Shown: positions 7,205-14,186 of the stretch, one piece after another | Layout: each line of letters starts with the position of its first letter | How positions within the stretch are numbered: position 1 is the stretch's first letter | Source: Armatimonadota bacterium | Lineage (GTDB): Bacteria > Armatimonadota > HRBIN16 | Length of the DNA: 16,973 nt | NCBI GenBank assembly: GCA_028275265.1 | Contig: JAPWUZ010000022.1 | Coordinates: forward strand, 1 to 16,973 | Direction: 5' to 3' | Notes under the pieces: generated by a model | Database searches by the model: none | Seen by the model: only the letters and a program-made list of their open reading frames with translations | What the model was told of the DNA's origin: nothing | Position numbers and translations under genes: made by a program

Positions 7205-10200
7205 CTATTCTGGCAGCAGGTAGACCTCTGCCCTCTCCGACCAGCTTTCAAAGCGATCCACCGACAGGCGTATTAACGATCGGTCTTGCCGTACGTCAGT
7301 TAGCCTCAAGGTGAAATCGCGACCGGCTGTGAGCGTTCGGCGCAGGGACGGTATGTCGGTCACCGAGACCATCAGGCGATGCGCCTCTGGATTGCGCAGG
7401 GCAAAAGCAACTCTTATCTTGCCGACGCCGTCTTTGACTATCCCCACCTGCTGCACCACCTGAATCGGGCGCGGGATGGAGTAGGTGACTGGAACGGTTA
7501 CCTCGCCATCGCGCCAGCGAACCTGCAGCCTGTAATAGTAGTCGCCGGGAGTTTTGGGGGAAGGGACTTCAATCGTCGCCTCGCCCCGTGCAGGCACCGC
7601 AACGCGCCGACCGGCGACCTCCACATCTTCCTCCCGTTCGCTCAGGTTCAGCACGGTCAACTGCATCGGGGGGTCATCGACGTATGCGGGAGGCGTGACG
7701 CTCTTGACCAGAATGTTGCCCTGTTGCCGCATCACCACGCCGAACCGTTGCGTGTTGTGGAACCAGCCGAAGGTCGGCGACCATGCCCAGTGGCTCACCT
7801 CCTCCTCACCGCGCTGGTGGTGGTTGCGTCCCAGATTGAGACGCAGCAGCGGTTTGCCGGTGGCGTTCAGGTCGATATCAAACGGCAGTGACTTCCAGGG
7901 GATGGCGATTTCCGCCTTCCAGCCCTGGTTGTCTGTATGGGTTGCCACAGTAATCTCCGTGTTCCAGTCCACATCGAAGCACAGCTCGTCGTATACGGTG
8001 CCGCGTGCGTTGATGATGAAGTGCGCGTAGCGTTCGGGATTATCAGGCGAAGCGAGAAACACCTCCACGCTTTCGTCCAGCCAGATGCCAAAGGCATCCC
8101 GTTGCCGCTGGTCTGCCACCAGACGGTCGGGGTACGGCGTTCGACACACTATGCCGATATACAGCGCGTTTTCGTCGTACGCCAGCAGTCCCCGCGTCTC
8201 AATGGATGGTGGCACAGGCACACTGGTGTTACTCTCCCAAAACGGTCTGGCGACGGCTGCCATGCGCCACTGCGGTTCGTCCAGTTTGCCGTCTACCACG
8301 GGCGGCTGGCTCCAGCGCGGGAGGGTCAGCACGGGCAGCTGCGCTTCCGTAACCGGATGCGACACCGGCGGCACAACCTCTACCCGCAGGGTAATCGTCT
8401 CAGGGCGTTTCGGGGATGCTGTACGCTCGCCGTGCAGCTGCCGAACGAGTTTCTCGATTTGTGCGCCTACGATAGTACGCAGCTCCTGCAGGTTGGCGTT
8501 GCTGAATCCCGCTCTGCCGACCTCACTGAGCCACGGCACGCCCTCTTCCAGCATCTGCAGAGTGCGCTCGCAGTCGGCGGCCGCGCGCAGCACCTCTTGC
8601 GCCCAGCGGCTCTGCTTGCCCGAAGCCACTTCGCGCGCGTACGTGATAGTGTTTCGCAGCGTACTGAGGTAGCGATAGTCGTTGATGCCCTCGCGAATGG
8701 CTTCCCACTGGATGGTGGGAATGATGCCCACGATACTGTCGTAATCGTTCGGACGGGCAAAACGGGGGTAGACGGTGCACTGGTCTTTGGGCTCCACGCT
8801 ATTGACCACTGCGCCGTCGAAGTCGTTGAAGGGGTCTTCGTGCGGGCGCACGAAGGTCCACGAGACCTGTCCATCCGCCCTGGTCTTCCAGAACAGCCAT
8901 CCCGCCAGAAAGCGGTTGGCGAACAGGCGTCCCTCCTGCCCCAAATAGCAACCGCTGCCGTACCAGTAGAACTGTTGCTGGTGCGCACGGCACTGTTCAT
9001 ATGCCCAGTCCGCTCCCTGCTTCGAAGCCACCAGCCCGACCGAGAAGCAGGGATGGGTCATCCACTGAGCAGCCACATCGTAAGTCCCGCGCTGGTAGAA
9101 CGTCACATAGGTGCGTGCGCCGCCTTCGCGCCACGCGCGGTATTGCTCCAGAGCACGCACGTTCTCGGGACCAGGCTCATCCCACCCGTAGAACAGCCAG
9201 TCGATGCCGTGTGGGCGAAGTGTCTGTACCACCGTGCGGGCAATCAGGCGCATCGCCTCGCGCAGTTTTTCGTCCCAATCGCGGTTCAGGTCTGCCTGAA
9301 TGCTCAATCGGGCCGGAACCTGGTCCTCAATGAACGTGCCGATGGTATGGGGTCCCCGCAACCCTGTCCGTTGCAGCAGAGTATGCCAGCGCAACAGCGG
9401 CTGCGGGTCATACTGCACCTTGTCGTCCGCCAGCGCCGACAGGTCGAGGTTGCCAAAAGGCAGCTCGGTGAGCCCGTCGATGCCGCAGTCGCTCAACTGT
9501 TTGAGCAAAGGGAGTAGCCTGTCATCAGGCAGCTTGCCCAGCAGCCAGCTGTCGCTATACAGCAGCCAGCGTTTGTCGGCAGGTTTGTGCAAACGGAACG
9601 GGTAGACGTGAATCTGCAGAGGTATCCTGAACGACGCCTTCCCTTTCGCCTGAACGACGATGGCGTAACGATAATCATCTGATTCACTTGATGAGCTGGC
9701 GGGCGCGTGAATGTTTATCCAGAACAGGCGGCTTTCGCCTGCGGGTACGCTCAGTGTATGCCACTCCAGCACGCCACCCGCCGCGGGGAACTGCGCCTGC
9801 CCATCGCGCATCTCCAGCAGCAGCTCGGGCGTGATGTAAAAGGTGCGCCCGCGCCAGTCGGTGCGCTGTGCCCAGTAGTGCGCGTAGTAGGTCTTCACGG
9901 TAGGGGCGTTCGCCGACGGTTGTTGCGGCTCGACGCGAATGCGCACCTCTTCCAGCGTCTGCAGCGCGTGGATGGCGAACCACAGGCACGAGGTTTCTCC
10001 CATCGCGACCCTCGCCCGCAATTCGGTGAGCCGCTCCGACGGCTTCGGCTTGCTCCATGGTCTGATGTCAAACGGCTCGCCGCGTGTGAAGGGGATGAAC
10101 CCCGCCGCCCTCTCCGCTGCCGATGGCGCAGGCGGTTGCCAGTCCTCTGGCTGTCGCGGAGCCTCCTGGAAGGGCAAGCCCGGGTCCACGCGCTCGTATA

Positions 10201-10297
10201 CGGTGTCGTAGATGGTCACCGGGCCGCGAACTTCGTCCTGCGCAAATAGCGCAGCGCACGTCAGCAGAGCGGCAGCAGTGAACATCAGCCATCGCAT
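7205..10297 (-). CDS. Secreted DUF4091-like protein with CBM9-like domain
   Basis: Large exported protein (1030 aa from ATG 10297) with glycoside-hydrolase-like architecture. Residues 1-20 are a signal peptide ending ALFAQ-DE. Residues about 90-235 are a beta-rich N-terminal domain. Residues about 240-550 resemble the DUF4091 TIM-barrel-like domain, with FYGWDEPGPENV (369-380, a candidate acidic catalytic pair), SWTFVRPHEDPFND and the family-typical ending IQWEAIREGINDYRYL (529-544). A helical linker follows to about 635. Residues about 660-860 are a family 9-like carbohydrate-binding domain (VDGKLDEPQW, GLLAYDENALYIGIVC, WLDESVEVFL, WKAEIAIPWKSL). The last 165 residues look like Ig/beta-sandwich modules. 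ATG 10297 has GTGAGGG (10306-10312) eight bases upstream; the GTG at 10312 is the beginning of that same element and is less likely. It lies 27 bases after the sialidase-like gene, so it is its operon partner. Substrate unknown. Confidence 0.87.
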   Translation of the reverse strand: MRWLMFTAAALLTCAALFAQDEVRGPVTIYDTVYERVDPGLPFQEAPRQPEDWQPPAPSAAERAAGFIPFTRGEPFDIRPWSKPKPSERLTELRARVAMGETSCLWFAIHALQTLEEVRIRVEPQQPSANAPTVKTYYAHYWAQRTDWRGRTFYITPELLLEMRDGQAQFPAAGGVLEWHTLSVPAGESRLFWINIHAPASSSSESDDYRYAIVVQAKGKASFRIPLQIHVYPFRLHKPADKRWLLYSDSWLLGKLPDDRLLPLLKQLSDCGIDGLTELPFGNLDLSALADDKVQYDPQPLLRWHTLLQRTGLRGPHTIGTFIEDQVPARLSIQADLNRDWDEKLREAMRLIARTVVQTLRPHGIDWLFYGWDEPGPENVRALEQYRAWREGGARTYVTFYQRGTYDVAAQWMTHPCFSVGLVASKQGADWAYEQCRAHQQQFYWYGSGCYLGQEGRLFANRFLAGWLFWKTRADGQVSWTFVRPHEDPFNDFDGAVVNSVEPKDQCTVYPRFARPNDYDSIVGIIPTIQWEAIREGINDYRYLSTLRNTITYAREVASGKQSRWAQEVLRAAADCERTLQMLEEGVPWLSEVGRAGFSNANLQELRTIVGAQIEKLVRQLHGERTASPKRPETITLRVEVVPPVSHPVTEAQLPVLTLPRWSQPPVVDGKLDEPQWRMAAVARPFWESNTSVPVPPSIETRGLLAYDENALYIGIVCRTPYPDRLVADQRQRDAFGIWLDESVEVFLASPDNPERYAHFIINARGTVYDELCFDVDWNTEITVATHTDNQGWKAEIAIPWKSLPFDIDLNATGKPLLRLNLGRNHHQRGEEEVSHWAWSPTFGWFHNTQRFGVVMRQQGNILVKSVTPPAYVDDPPMQLTVLNLSEREEDVEVAGRRVAVPARGEATIEVPSPKTPGDYYYRLQVRWRDGEVTVPVTYSIPRPIQVVQQVGIVKDGVGKIRVAFALRNPEAHRLMVSVTDIPSLRRTLTAGRDFTLRLTDVRQDRSLIRLSVDRFESWSERAEVYLLPE

Positions 10298-10324
10298 GGG
10301 TGTTGCCCTCACTGATGAAACCTG

Positions 10325-11440
10325 CTATTGTCCTGCGGAAACCCGTTTCGCCTCTCGCACGAAGGCTTCCTCTTCTACTTTCAGGCGGAGGGGCAAGGGG
10401 TCTTCCCAGAATTTCTGGAAGGCAAAGCCCGCAATGACCCACAGCTCGCCCGGTCGGCGCTCGAACAGATAAGGATAGCTCAACTGACCGCCGCGCTGCT
10501 TGGCAAGGGTCATGGGTTTCGTCCACGTCCTGCCGTCGTCCTCCGAAAAGGCGATGGAGAGCTCCTCCCGATGCCACGACGAAGGGAATTCGGTATGTTG
10601 TCTCCAGTCGCTTTTCTGCCACTCACTCCCTTCGGGATGCAGGCGGTTCCAGACCAGCACGAGGCGTCCGCTCTGCAGGCGCAGCAGGTAGCCGGGCGAA
10701 TTGCTGGCGTCGATACCGCTGGGCTGGATGATGCGCCAGTACCTGCCGCCGTCAGTGGAAACCGCCTGCCAGAACTGGTCGAGGCTGGTGCGCATGAGCA
10801 TCAGCAGGCGTCCGTCGCTCAGCTCCGCCAGCGTGGGTTCAAACGCACCATCGTGATGTCCGTGCCCACCCAAGTCAATCCAGTTGCTGCGCTGCCACGT
10901 CTTGCCCTCATCATCCGAGTAGACCGAACAGGTAATCAGCCGCCCCGGATTGCTGGTGAGATGTTGCAGCGGCGCAACAATCCTGCCCGAACGGGTCTGG
11001 ATTAGCGCGAAAAAGTTGGCGTTGTAGCCGTCTAACACACGTTGATTGTCAATCCACGTTTTGCCGCCGTCCACACTGCGAATCGCCCACACCTCCAGCC
11101 GACAGTCTTCTTTCGGCTCCTTGCGTTGCTCGTCCCACTCGAAATGCCTGCCGACGAAGTTCAGGTACACCATCACCAGAGTACCGTTGCGGGTGCGAAG
11201 CAGGTAATGCGAGGCGGGTTCCTCGTCGCTGACGCCTTCGCACACGGGAGTGGGGTCCGACCACGTTTTGCCGTCATCTTTGCTGACGCGAAAGCCCTTG
11301 CTGTCTACAGTCGCCAGACTGCCATCCTGCAGAACCACAAAGGGTCCATCGCAGGAGATGTCGAGCGGTTGACACAACGGATGCACCCAGCGAGCGTCGG
11401 AAAGGGAAACGCCCGCTACCATCGGAAGGAGAAACCACAT
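10325..11440 (-). CDS. BNR/Asp-box sialidase-like protein
   Basis: Protein of 371 aa with a six-bladed sialidase-type propeller. Five Asp-boxes of the S-x-D-x-G-x-T-W type are visible at residues 53-60 (SKDDGKTW), 122-129 (SVDGGKTW), 175-182 (SDDEGKTW), 228-235 (STDGGRYW) and 299-306 (SEDDGRTW). The stretch GAFEPTLAELSDGRLLMLMR (198-217) matches the conserved Glu-containing region of this family. Many such proteins are called exo-alpha-sialidases, but others act on different glycans or have no known activity, so sialic acid hydrolysis is not established. The N-terminus is a short hydrophobic stretch with no basic residue, so export is uncertain. The start is ATG 11440 with GAGGTGA (11446-11452) 5 bases away; the in-frame GTG at 11449 lies inside that site. 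It begins 10 bases after the upstream Uma2 stop and runs on to the DUF4091 gene. Confidence 0.88.
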   Translation of the reverse strand: MWFLLPMVAGVSLSDARWVHPLCQPLDISCDGPFVVLQDGSLATVDSKGFRVSKDDGKTWSDPTPVCEGVSDEEPASHYLLRTRNGTLVMVYLNFVGRHFEWDEQRKEPKEDCRLEVWAIRSVDGGKTWIDNQRVLDGYNANFFALIQTRSGRIVAPLQHLTSNPGRLITCSVYSDDEGKTWQRSNWIDLGGHGHHDGAFEPTLAELSDGRLLMLMRTSLDQFWQAVSTDGGRYWRIIQPSGIDASNSPGYLLRLQSGRLVLVWNRLHPEGSEWQKSDWRQHTEFPSSWHREELSIAFSEDDGRTWTKPMTLAKQRGGQLSYPYLFERRPGELWVIAGFAFQKFWEDPLPLRLKVEEEAFVREAKRVSAGQ

Positions 11441-11445
11441 GGTTG

Positions 11446-11452
11446 TCACCTC
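11446..11452 (-). promoter_or_regulatory. Ribosome binding site that fixes the sialidase-like start
   Basis: On the minus strand GAGGTGA stands 5 bases before ATG 11440 and overlaps the TGA stop of the preceding Uma2 gene (11451-11453). The GTG in it (11449) is in frame but is part of the site. The overlap of stop codon and ribosome site suggests coupled translation. Confidence 0.75.
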
Positions 11453-12077
11453 ATCTTATGATTCCCCATGCTTTCAGCACTTCTATTTCGGGCGGGGGGT
11501 TCCACAGCCACTCTATCCGCAGCCACAAGCCTGATAGCACCTCGCTGCGATACTCGCCTGCCTCCCCTTTCGCCAGCAGCACGTATCTGCCTGCCTCACT
11601 CAGCACGTAAAACTCCGCCTGTCGCTTCTGGGGGTCTATCAGCCAGTATTCCCGCACCCCGCCCCGCTCATACTCCGAGAACTTCTGCACGCGGTCGCGC
11701 TCTTCGCTCTCTGGACTGACAATCTCCACCACAAGGTCGGCGGGTCCGTCCAGAAAGGTGTCTTTCAGGCGGTGCTGGTTCTCGCGGCTCACGAACAAGA
11801 TGTCAGGAGAACGACCCGGCAAATCCACGCCCGTCTTCATCTGAAAAGGCTCCGAGTGCACCGTGCCCAACGCCTGCGCGGACACGAAAACGCGAAGAAT
11901 CGCCAGCAGGAAACCATGCACGGCATCATGCGCTAACGAAATCGGACTCATGACGATAATCTCTCCATCCACCCATTCTGCCCAAGTATCTTCGTCCAAC
12001 CACTCCAAGAACTGCTCGTAGCTGATTTTGCCTTTGGGCAGGGGTCGTGTCGGCGGCGTCAGCACCTGTTGCGACAT
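11451..12077 (-). CDS. Uma2 family (DUF820) protein, second tandem copy
   Basis: Protein of 208 aa. It shows the Uma2 pattern: EWVDGE (34-39), SPDILFV (Asp92), LVVEIVSPESEE (Glu118, Ser121), Asp128, Lys132, and GGVREYWLIDP (139-149). This is a PD-(D/E)XK-like fold whose biological role is unproven. The upstream neighbour (12093-12716) is nearly identical over residues 1-39 and 76-207. Residues 40-75, however, differ at 21 of 36 positions. Both genes begin with the same GAGGTGA-N6-ATG context. The copies are separated by 15 bases and are clearly co-transcribed, with the sialidase-like gene starting 10 bases after this stop codon. The C-terminus reads GIIR instead of GIV. No coiled-coil tail is present. 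The ATG at 12077 is firm. Confidence 0.92.
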   Translation of the reverse strand: MSQQVLTPPTRPLPKGKISYEQFLEWLDEDTWAEWVDGEIIVMSPISLAHDAVHGFLLAILRVFVSAQALGTVHSEPFQMKTGVDLPGRSPDILFVSRENQHRLKDTFLDGPADLVVEIVSPESEERDRVQKFSEYERGGVREYWLIDPQKRQAEFYVLSEAGRYVLLAKGEAGEYRSEVLSGLWLRIEWLWNPPPEIEVLKAWGIIR

Positions 12078-12729
12078 CGGTCATCACCTCGCTCAGACAA
12101 TCCCCCACGCTTTCAGCACTTCTATTTCGGGTGGCGGGTTCCACAGCCACTCTATCCGCAGCCACAAGCCTGATAGCACCTCACTGCGATACTCGCCTGC
12201 CTCCCCTTTCGCCATCAGCACGTATCTGCCCGCCTCACCCAGCACGTAAAACTCCGCCTGCCGCTTCTGGGGGTCTACCAGCCAGTATTCGCGCACCCCG
12301 CCCCGCTCATACTCCGAGAACTTCTGCACGCGGTCGCGCTCTTCGCTCTCTGGGCTCACAATCTCCACTACAAGGTCGGCGGGTCCGTCCAGATAGGTGT
12401 CTTTCAGGCGATGCTGGTTCTCACGACGGACAAACAGGATGTCGGGGGAGCGACCGGGCAAATCCGCGCCCGTCTTCATCTGAAAAGGCTCGTAGTGTAG
12501 TACCCCAAGACGATAATGGTTGGTGTAAAGCTGCAAAACGGCGATGAGAAACGCTCCCACTCTTTGATGTGGAATGGAAATTGGGCTCATGAGTATAACC
12601 TCTCCATCCACCCATTCTGCCCAAGTATCTTCGTCCAACCACTCCAAGAACTGCTCGTAGCTGATTTTGCCTTTGGGCAGGGGTCGTGTCGGCGGCGTCA
12701 GCACCTGTTGCGACATCGGACATCACCTC
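11454..12729. repeat. Tandem duplication of a Uma2 gene with its ribosome site
   Basis: Two direct copies of about 630 bases (11454-12090 and 12096-12729) include the coding region and the GAGGTGA leader. By eye the outer parts are nearly identical at base level. The central segments 11853-11960 and 12492-12599 are strongly diverged. This is gene duplication with a mosaic pattern, not an insertion element: no terminal inverted repeats or target duplications were seen. Confidence 0.85.
12093..12716 (-). CDS. Uma2 family (DUF820) protein, first tandem copy
   Basis: Protein of 207 aa, paralogue of the gene immediately downstream. The Uma2 residues are all present: Asp92 in SPDILFV, Glu118 and Ser121 in VVEIVSPE, Asp128, Lys132, and REYWLVDP (142-149). 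Outside residues 40-75 only about seven positions differ from the neighbour (Ala84/Val, Arg97/Ser, Tyr108/Phe, Val147/Ile, Gly160/Ser, Met168/Leu and the last residues). Inside 40-75 the helix-like stretch FLIAVLQLYTNHYRLGVLHY is replaced by an unrelated-looking but similarly hydrophobic FLLAILRVFVSAQALGTVHS. The ATG at 12716 has GAGGTGA (12723-12729) six bases upstream, and an extended -10 box precedes it. It starts 39 bases after the sulfatase stop and is probably the first gene of the Uma2-Uma2-sialidase-DUF4091 unit. Confidence 0.92.
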   Translation of the reverse strand: MSQQVLTPPTRPLPKGKISYEQFLEWLDEDTWAEWVDGEVILMSPISIPHQRVGAFLIAVLQLYTNHYRLGVLHYEPFQMKTGADLPGRSPDILFVRRENQHRLKDTYLDGPADLVVEIVSPESEERDRVQKFSEYERGGVREYWLVDPQKRQAEFYVLGEAGRYVLMAKGEAGEYRSEVLSGLWLRIEWLWNPPPEIEVLKAWGIV

Positions 12730-12735
12730 GCGATT

Positions 12736-12744
12736 ATTATAGCA
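12736..12744 (-). promoter_or_regulatory. Extended -10 promoter element for the tandem Uma2 operon
   Basis: The minus strand reads TGCTATAAT, a full extended -10 (TGn-TATAAT), in the 39-base gap between the sulfatase stop and the first Uma2 start. No TTGACA-like hexamer lies 15-18 bases upstream, which is common for extended -10 promoters. The leader would be only about 12 bases. The local AT-richness stands out against the surrounding GC-rich DNA. Confidence 0.55.
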
Positions 12745-12755
12745 TACCCAAGTGC

Positions 12756-14186
12756 TTAGATGGTTATCTCTCGTCGTGGCTGCAGGTACTCCTCGCGTGT
12801 GCCGCACTGCTCCAGGAACCGCAGGAACTTTGCGTGCAGGCGTCGGGCGACATGGGGATGCTCTCGCGCGACGTTGCGCGTTTGTGCGGGGTCGGTCGCG
12901 GTGTGATAGAGCTCCACCTCGTCGCCAGCGACGCTGTAGAGCAGCGTCCACTCTCGCTCGTGTATGGTGGAAGGACGCGGTGAGAGCACCACACGCTCGG
13001 TGCCATCTACGGCGCGGCTCATGGTCTCACCCGGTTGATGCACAATCGCCCACGAGGTGACGAAGAAGTCGCGCCAGGCGATCGGCTCACCCTGCATCAG
13101 CGGAAGCAGTGAACGCCCCTGTACCTCCGGCGGTATCTCCACCCCCGCGAGTTCCAGTATGGTGGGCATCAGGTCGATAAAGCCAGTGAACGCCTCATGA
13201 CGAGCGGGTTTTGCGTGGGGCACATAGATGAGCAGGGGGATTCGCGCCACCTCATCGTAAATGGGCGAGCGGTGGAAGATGTGCTTGCCATCGCGCTCCT
13301 CGAACAGCGCCTTGCCGATAATGCCGTGCTCGCCAAAGTAAAACCCATGGTCGGCGGTAAAGATAACCACCGTGTCCTCCAGCAGGTTCAGGCTCTCCAG
13401 CCGTGTCATCAGCCTTCCGAACCAGTAATCCACCATCGTCACCTCGCCGCGGTAGAGCGCGCGGCTGTGATTCAGTTCGGCTTCGGTCATGAACTCGCGC
13501 CAGTACCAGTACTGCGGGTAGATGACCTCTTCGCCCTCATAGTTGGGGTCGTACAGGTCGGTGTAGTAGCGCGGTGGGTCCCACGGCTCGTGCGGGTCAA
13601 AGGTGTCGATGTACAGGAAGAAAGGCTTCTGGGTGGCATTGCGCTCCAGCCAGCGCATGGCGGCGTTCACCGTGCGGGCAGGGAAGTAGTCCTCCTCGCT
13701 GCGACGGTCTGCCACGTTGCGCAGGTACTGGCGCAGGGTACGCTCCCCCAGTCGACACTTGCGGATGTCGAAGGGGTATTCCACCTCCACCGGGTCGGTA
13801 CGCCAGCGGTCGTTCTCCTGTCCGCGTATCCACTCGAAGGCGTTGAATCCTCTGTCGAAGTGATAGCCGTAGTTCAGCAGGTGGGGCGTGTCGATAATCA
13901 TCATGGTGGTATAACCCACTCGCGATAGCAGCGCCGCCAGCACCGTTTCTTCGCGTGGCAAAGGCGACCAGTCGCGGTGCGGGAACGTCCACTTGCCGGT
14001 GAACAGGTCGGTGCGGGATGGAACTGTTGGGAACGAGCCACAGTAAGCCCGCTCAAATACCTGAGCTGTCTGCGCGAAGCGGTCCAGGTAAGGTGTGTGT
14101 ACCTCCGTGCCGCCATAAACCGTCAGGTTATCGCGGCGGAAGGTGTCCGAGATGAACACCACAACGTTGAGCGGTTTTGCAGACAT
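12756..14186 (-). CDS. Sulfatase-fold hydrolase with Thr in place of the formylglycine Cys
   Basis: Protein of 476 aa in the arylsulfatase/alkaline phosphatase superfamily. The start is ATG 14186 (MSAKPLNVVVFISDTFRRD), with AGGAGGT (14193-14199) six bases upstream; the open frame continues further upstream without support. Visible motifs are a metal Asp14 in ISDTFRRD, TPYLDRFAQ (31-39), the nucleophile loop SFPTVPSRTDLFTGK (51-65), DTFDPHEPWDPP (194-205), FTADHGFYFGEHG (276-288, Asp279/His280) and SPIYDEVARIPLLIY (307-321). In type I sulfatases the loop reads C-x-P-S-R; here position 54 is Thr. The protein is therefore probably not an ordinary formylglycine sulfatase. It could be a phosphodiesterase or phosphatase relative, or inactive on sulfate esters. 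There is no signal peptide, so it is cytoplasmic. The start overlaps the stop of the oxidoreductase gene (TGATG). Confidence 0.9.
   Translation of the reverse strand: MSAKPLNVVVFISDTFRRDNLTVYGGTEVHTPYLDRFAQTAQVFERAYCGSFPTVPSRTDLFTGKWTFPHRDWSPLPREETVLAALLSRVGYTTMMIIDTPHLLNYGYHFDRGFNAFEWIRGQENDRWRTDPVEVEYPFDIRKCRLGERTLRQYLRNVADRRSEEDYFPARTVNAAMRWLERNATQKPFFLYIDTFDPHEPWDPPRYYTDLYDPNYEGEEVIYPQYWYWREFMTEAELNHSRALYRGEVTMVDYWFGRLMTRLESLNLLEDTVVIFTADHGFYFGEHGIIGKALFEERDGKHIFHRSPIYDEVARIPLLIYVPHAKPARHEAFTGFIDLMPTILELAGVEIPPEVQGRSLLPLMQGEPIAWRDFFVTSWAIVHQPGETMSRAVDGTERVVLSPRPSTIHEREWTLLYSVAGDEVELYHTATDPAQTRNVAREHPHVARRLHAKFLRFLEQCGTREEYLQPRREITI

Noticed and set aside
7188..7205. GGCTG...CAGCC hairpin in the convergent gap between the OB-fold and DUF4091 genes
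   Set aside because: Only five pairs with an 8-base loop and no T-run on either strand, so not a credible terminator.
7937..9517. 526-codon open frame on the plus strand, antisense to the DUF4091 gene
   Set aside because: It is a mirror frame of a clear coding region in GC-rich DNA. The translation shows no recognisable domain and there is no ribosome site.
11454..12729. Insertion sequence or mobile element origin of the tandem Uma2 repeat
   Set aside because: No transposase, terminal inverted repeats or target-site duplications; the units are in-frame genes with ribosome sites, best explained by gene duplication.
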